A DNA stretch of 64,000 nt, taken from assembly GCA_029641185.1 (NCBI GenBank), contig JAPWGK010000009.1:880501-944500 (forward strand), read 5' to 3'. A model generated the notes under the pieces. That model did no database searches and was not told the DNA's origin. It was given only the letters and a program-made list of their open reading frames with translations. This stretch comes from Pseudofabraea citricarpa. Lineage: Eukaryota; Ascomycota; Leotiomycetes; Helotiales; Dermateaceae. Below, piece after piece: positions 61,126-64,000 of this stretch; within the stretch, counting starts at the first letter, position 1, and each line of letters opens with the position of its first letter. Both the position numbers and the translations under genes were made by a program.

Positions 61126-61708
61126 CTATAACTTGGCTTTATTCAAGTGCTCGAGCTCACGCGCAAGTTCTATTCTTAGTTTCCTCGACAGCTCGGCAGC
61201 CTCATCGTCATCGATCTCGCTTCTCTGCCCTCTGCCAAACATTGTGAATGATCGATTGCGCAGTTCGGGCGTGAGTGCGGGTCGGGGGATAATATGGAAG
61301 TGAACATGCGGAACTACCTGTGCCGCGGCCGCGCCTGGGGAATCCACGTTAGCAAAGATGCACCGGTTTTTTTGTGTGAAGGGGGGGGAGGGTATGTCTA
61401 CCGTTGTTCTGAACAATATTCCAATCCCATACACCCTGGACTTTGGCAAGCACCCTCGATAGTATGGGCAGCCACTCCCCCAATTCTCGCGCCTCCTCAG
61501 TCGTCACGTCTGAGACCTTCTCGTGGTGCTTGCGCGTCGTGACGAGTAAGTGCCCTGGAGAAAGAGGCATGATATCAAGGAATGCTACACATAACGGCGT
61601 GCTTAGAACAACGAAAGCCGAAGGAGAGATGAGTTCATGGTCAGAGTCTGGTGCTGTACTGGGCGGATAGATTTCTGCGATCTTGCAGAAGGGGCATGAT
61701 GAGGGCAT
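61126..61708 (-). CDS. HIT-family nucleotide hydrolase/transferase (HINT-like)
   Basis: Exons 61402-61708 and 61126-61334 encode 171 residues. MPSSCPFCKIAEIYPPS is the family start, with a Cys pair. Then VAFLDIMPLSPGHLLVTTRKH, followed across the intron by NNGAAAAQVVPHVHFHIIPRP with the histidine triad HVHFH. The enzymes hydrolyse nucleoside phosphoramidates or dinucleotides. The C-terminal extension (RGQRSEIDDDEAAELSRKLRIELARELEHL) is helical. The 67-bp intron contains an 8-9 base C run, unusual for introns here. Location and substrate are inferred. Confidence 0.92.
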
Positions 61709-62289
61709 CTTAGAGATTGCGCGGCTGTCACATTCCCTGTGCAGAGGAATTCGCGAGTTGGTATTGAGGCTGGCGCATCGTGTAGGTCGAACCGTCGTTG
61801 ATGGTGAGATAGCGATAGCTCAAGATTAAAGCTAGAGTTGCTTTGGCGAGCCGAGGCTCAAGTGTTGTGTTGTTTTAGCGAGGTGTCCAAGGGGACTTTT
61901 GAGCTCGCGAAAGCAGTATCAATCAGCTTAGAATATGCATGTTGTCACACAAGTGAACTCTAGAAGACATTTAACCAGTCACTTTCTGAGGGGAAGTCGG
62001 ACGCATAACAGGTGTCATATCGAGTTATCCACTAAAAAGACTTAAGACTTACGTGTGGGCTAGAGGTCTGGAAGTACGAGGAAATATGATCAAGTGAGCT
62101 GTCAACCAGCTATCTGACACTAGAGAAGTCTTCAGATACTCTGATATATCAGCCCATGGGCTCTAGCTCATCAATTCATAGAACTTTAAAGTCCTCCTAG
62201 GGCACCTTTTCCAGTCCAACCACCCCACGTTCTTGCGTACACAAAACACCATAACGCCTCATTGAGAAGACATCGTGCAAGATGAAACC
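61709..62289. other. Intergenic region
   Basis: 581 bp; promoter of the HIT gene and 3' flank of the NIP30-like gene; no extra gene. Confidence 0.6.
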
Positions 62290-63121
62290 TCAGTCGCTAT
62301 CTTCATCGGATCCATAAGCAACCAAACCAAGACCAGAGAGCGGAGTGCCCTTCTTGGCATTTGACACTAGAATATCAGCTGTAGACGAAGACTTCTGAGA
62401 CGCCTGTTTTGATGGTGTTGCCAGTGGATTTTCATCTGGACCTTTCTGTCCTGGTGAGGAAATGGTTTTGGTAGCAGGTGGAGTTGCATTCCCTTTGCTT
62501 GAAGCCGCAGCAGCTTTAGCCTTCGCTAGATTTGTAGGCTGTTCATTTATCGAGGATGATCTTCGAATCTTCACGCCTTTCAGTACTTCCTTTTCCTTTG
62601 TCCGCTTTCGTTTTCTACCACCTGCAACCCACTGTATTTCCTCTGCGGCTGGCGACTCCTCGCCTTCTGGTGATCCTTCTGCTGCACGCGCCTTCTTGTC
62701 TGCTTCATCCTGTTGGCGCCTAAATAATGCCAGGCCCTCGGCCGTCTCCTTCTTTATGCGATCCTCATCTGCACGAGTGCGTTCCAGCACCGAGTCTAGG
62801 AATTCGGCCTCGTCTTCGTCTAGAGCTCGGAATTGGTTCTTAAGTCGATTGGCTTCTTCAAAGGCTTCTTGTTTGGCAGCTGTTTGATCCAACGCACCCC
62901 TACGTGATCAGTCCAGGCTCCGTGGGAATATTCCTCGTGTGTATAATGAAATTACCTTTGTTTGCTTCTAGCGTCTCAAACAAGCTCCTGCCATCGGATT
63001 GGCGCGCCTCTGCAGCCTTGCGAGCACGATTTGCTTCGAGCTCTTGTTGCGCAGCCAGCCATTCATCGCTACGCTCAATTGGAGCATCGGTGGTTCCTCC
63101 CGACACGAACCCTGAAGACAT
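62290..63121 (-). CDS. NIP30/FAM192A (PSME3IP1) family nuclear protein
   Basis: Exons 62956-63121 and 62290-62879 encode 251 residues. The splice to an acceptor ATCAAACAG gives RSLFETLEANKAAKQEAFEEANRLKNQFRALDEDEAEFLD, the NIP30 N-terminal domain; a nearer CGTAG acceptor breaks the frame and is rejected. The rest is Lys/Glu/Ser-rich, with GGRKRKRTKEKE as a likely nuclear signal and an acidic tail (SDEDSD). In animals the relative binds the PA28-gamma proteasome activator; fungi lack an obvious partner, so the role is unknown. Confidence 0.85.
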
Positions 63122-63834
63122 CTTCGCAGCGCTCTAGATTCGGATAATATTTGGTCGGAAATGCTGGAAGCCGTAACTTGAATGCGCTTTAAATGGGCCG
63201 GAATAATACTTGATCCGCTCCAGGTACGGCGTGGGGGCCGGGATAATCCTCGGAAGCAGACAAAGGCATCATAATATCACAATAACCACATGCACTCTAG
63301 TAACTAATGTATTTCAGTAATTATAGGGTCTGAGTACTTATAGGTTTGTTAAATAATAAGAATTTTCCAGTTCGCGATGCCTTTAAAGACAAAATGCATC
63401 CTCTTCCGTCGCATCATAGGAGGCTCTCGCGGATGCCAATGATCCAAGATCCATTTTCACACGATGTCATCCAGCGGGGTCCTTGGAGATTAGCTTGATA
63501 GCCAGGCGCAGAGTATCTGATTGGTGCGCATGCAGGTTTGGACTCAGGCTCAATGCACGCAACCCCACCACGCCCACCACCCCTCATACTGTATCTCATA
63601 AATGCAAAGGTGGGAGGAGACAGTGGCTTCTGCTGCAAAAACAAGCCCAATAAGCCCCGTTTATTCTGCGTCTGTGGTGGCTGTTATTAATGCTTCTACC
63701 CACTACAAACACGGGTTTGTGCTACAGACTATAAGTACCCAACTGCCCCCTCGTGCCCTTCCTTCTTCTGCAAATCCCAAACTCTCCCCCCCCCCATCTT
63801 CCACTTGCTTCTTACCCACCTTTCTACCGAAAAA
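63122..63834. promoter_or_regulatory. Upstream region of the right-edge AKR, with TATA-like box
   Basis: 713 bp. A TATAAG at 63730-63735 lies about 100 bp before the ATG, and a C-rich tract with a 10-base C run (63786-63795) follows. The left part is the promoter of the NIP30-like gene. Confidence 0.5.
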
Positions 63835-64000
63835 ATGGCCACTTCGTAAGTTCTGCTGCTCCGAATCCCTCGTACTCAATTCACGTCAAAGCGTTAGTCT
63901 GCGACGATTAACAAAGCTCTCTTCTCAGCTTTCTCCTACTGTGCGGTTCTATAGCTCACAGTACACCAGAAAGACATACACTCTCAACACTGGCGCCAAG
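63835..64000 (+). CDS. Aldo-keto reductase, 3' truncated by window edge
   Basis: Exons 63835-63845 and 63955-64000, the gene running on beyond the window. The first exon encodes MATS up to a split codon. The TATAG acceptor gives SQYTRKTYTLNTGAK, and TYTLNTGAK is the start of the AKR barrel (usually followed by IPAIGLGTW). A second possible acceptor seven bases on (CACAG) would shift the frame and lose this match. Only about 19 residues are visible, so the family call is moderate. Confidence 0.6.

Noticed and set aside
62880..62900. CGTAG acceptor for the NIP30-like gene
   Set aside because: It puts the second exon out of frame with the NIP30 domain; the ATCAAACAG acceptor restores the family sequence.

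Overview
The window is nuclear DNA of a filamentous ascomycete (Pezizomycotina). Genes are dense and lie on both strands. Almost every gene is cut by very short introns (about 46-100 bp) with GT..AG ends and CTAAC/CTAAT-like branch points. Typical fungal families are present: a Zn2Cys6 regulator, a COT1/CBK1-type NDR kinase, Nar1, a fungal-type tRNA ligase and Tim54. Gene style and protein wording suggest a leotiomycete (Helotiales-like) fungus, but I cannot prove this without a search. Thirty-one protein genes could be modelled exon by exon. Two are cut by the window edges (a Cwf19-like gene at the left, an aldo-keto reductase at the right). I found no tRNA, rRNA, CRISPR array or intact transposon.

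Layout. 1-6 kb: Cwf19-like splicing factor, a 2.2 kb gene-free stretch, a Zn2Cys6 regulator. 6.7-12.3 kb: hydroxyacid (glyoxylate) reductase, an AT-rich desert with a decayed kinase-like relic, TRP4, mitochondrial ribosomal protein uL10m. 12.3-19.3 kb: PI-PLC-like protein, S-adenosylhomocysteinase, eIF3h, a UPF0643-like protein. 20.4-23.1 kb: a mitochondrial carrier of the S-adenosylmethionine type diverging from MIX23. 24.3-33 kb: NatA auxiliary subunit, TIM54, then a 2 kb repeat-rich leader in front of the NDR kinase. 33.4-42 kb: SF3a subunit 2 diverging from tubulin cofactor E, a CCCH protein, a YY1/Iec1-like C2H2 protein, a pyridoxal-reductase-like AKR. 42-51 kb: an unknown multi-pass membrane protein diverging from NAR1, a SUZ-type protein diverging from a 107-residue unknown, tRNA ligase TRL1 diverging from an ankyrin protein. 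51-57 kb: RNase P subunit RPP40 diverging from TRM11, then a UBTD-type ubiquitin-domain protein. 57-64 kb: an unresolved spliced-looking locus, an unknown basic protein, a HIT protein, a NIP30/FAM192A protein, and the start of an AKR.

These are mostly housekeeping genes of RNA maturation, mitochondrial biogenesis, methyl-group metabolism and cell polarity. Two groupings stand out. TRL1, RPP40 and TRM11, all tRNA-maturation genes, lie within 7 kb. SAH1 and an S-adenosylmethionine-type carrier lie within 7 kb. The most testable oddities are a mitochondrial-looking N-terminal extension on the tRNA ligase behind a weak start codon, a ubiquitin-domain gene whose first coding exon is only its ATG, and an in-frame, stop-free intron in the Zn2Cys6 regulator. 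I did not see a convincing wholly new multi-gene system.
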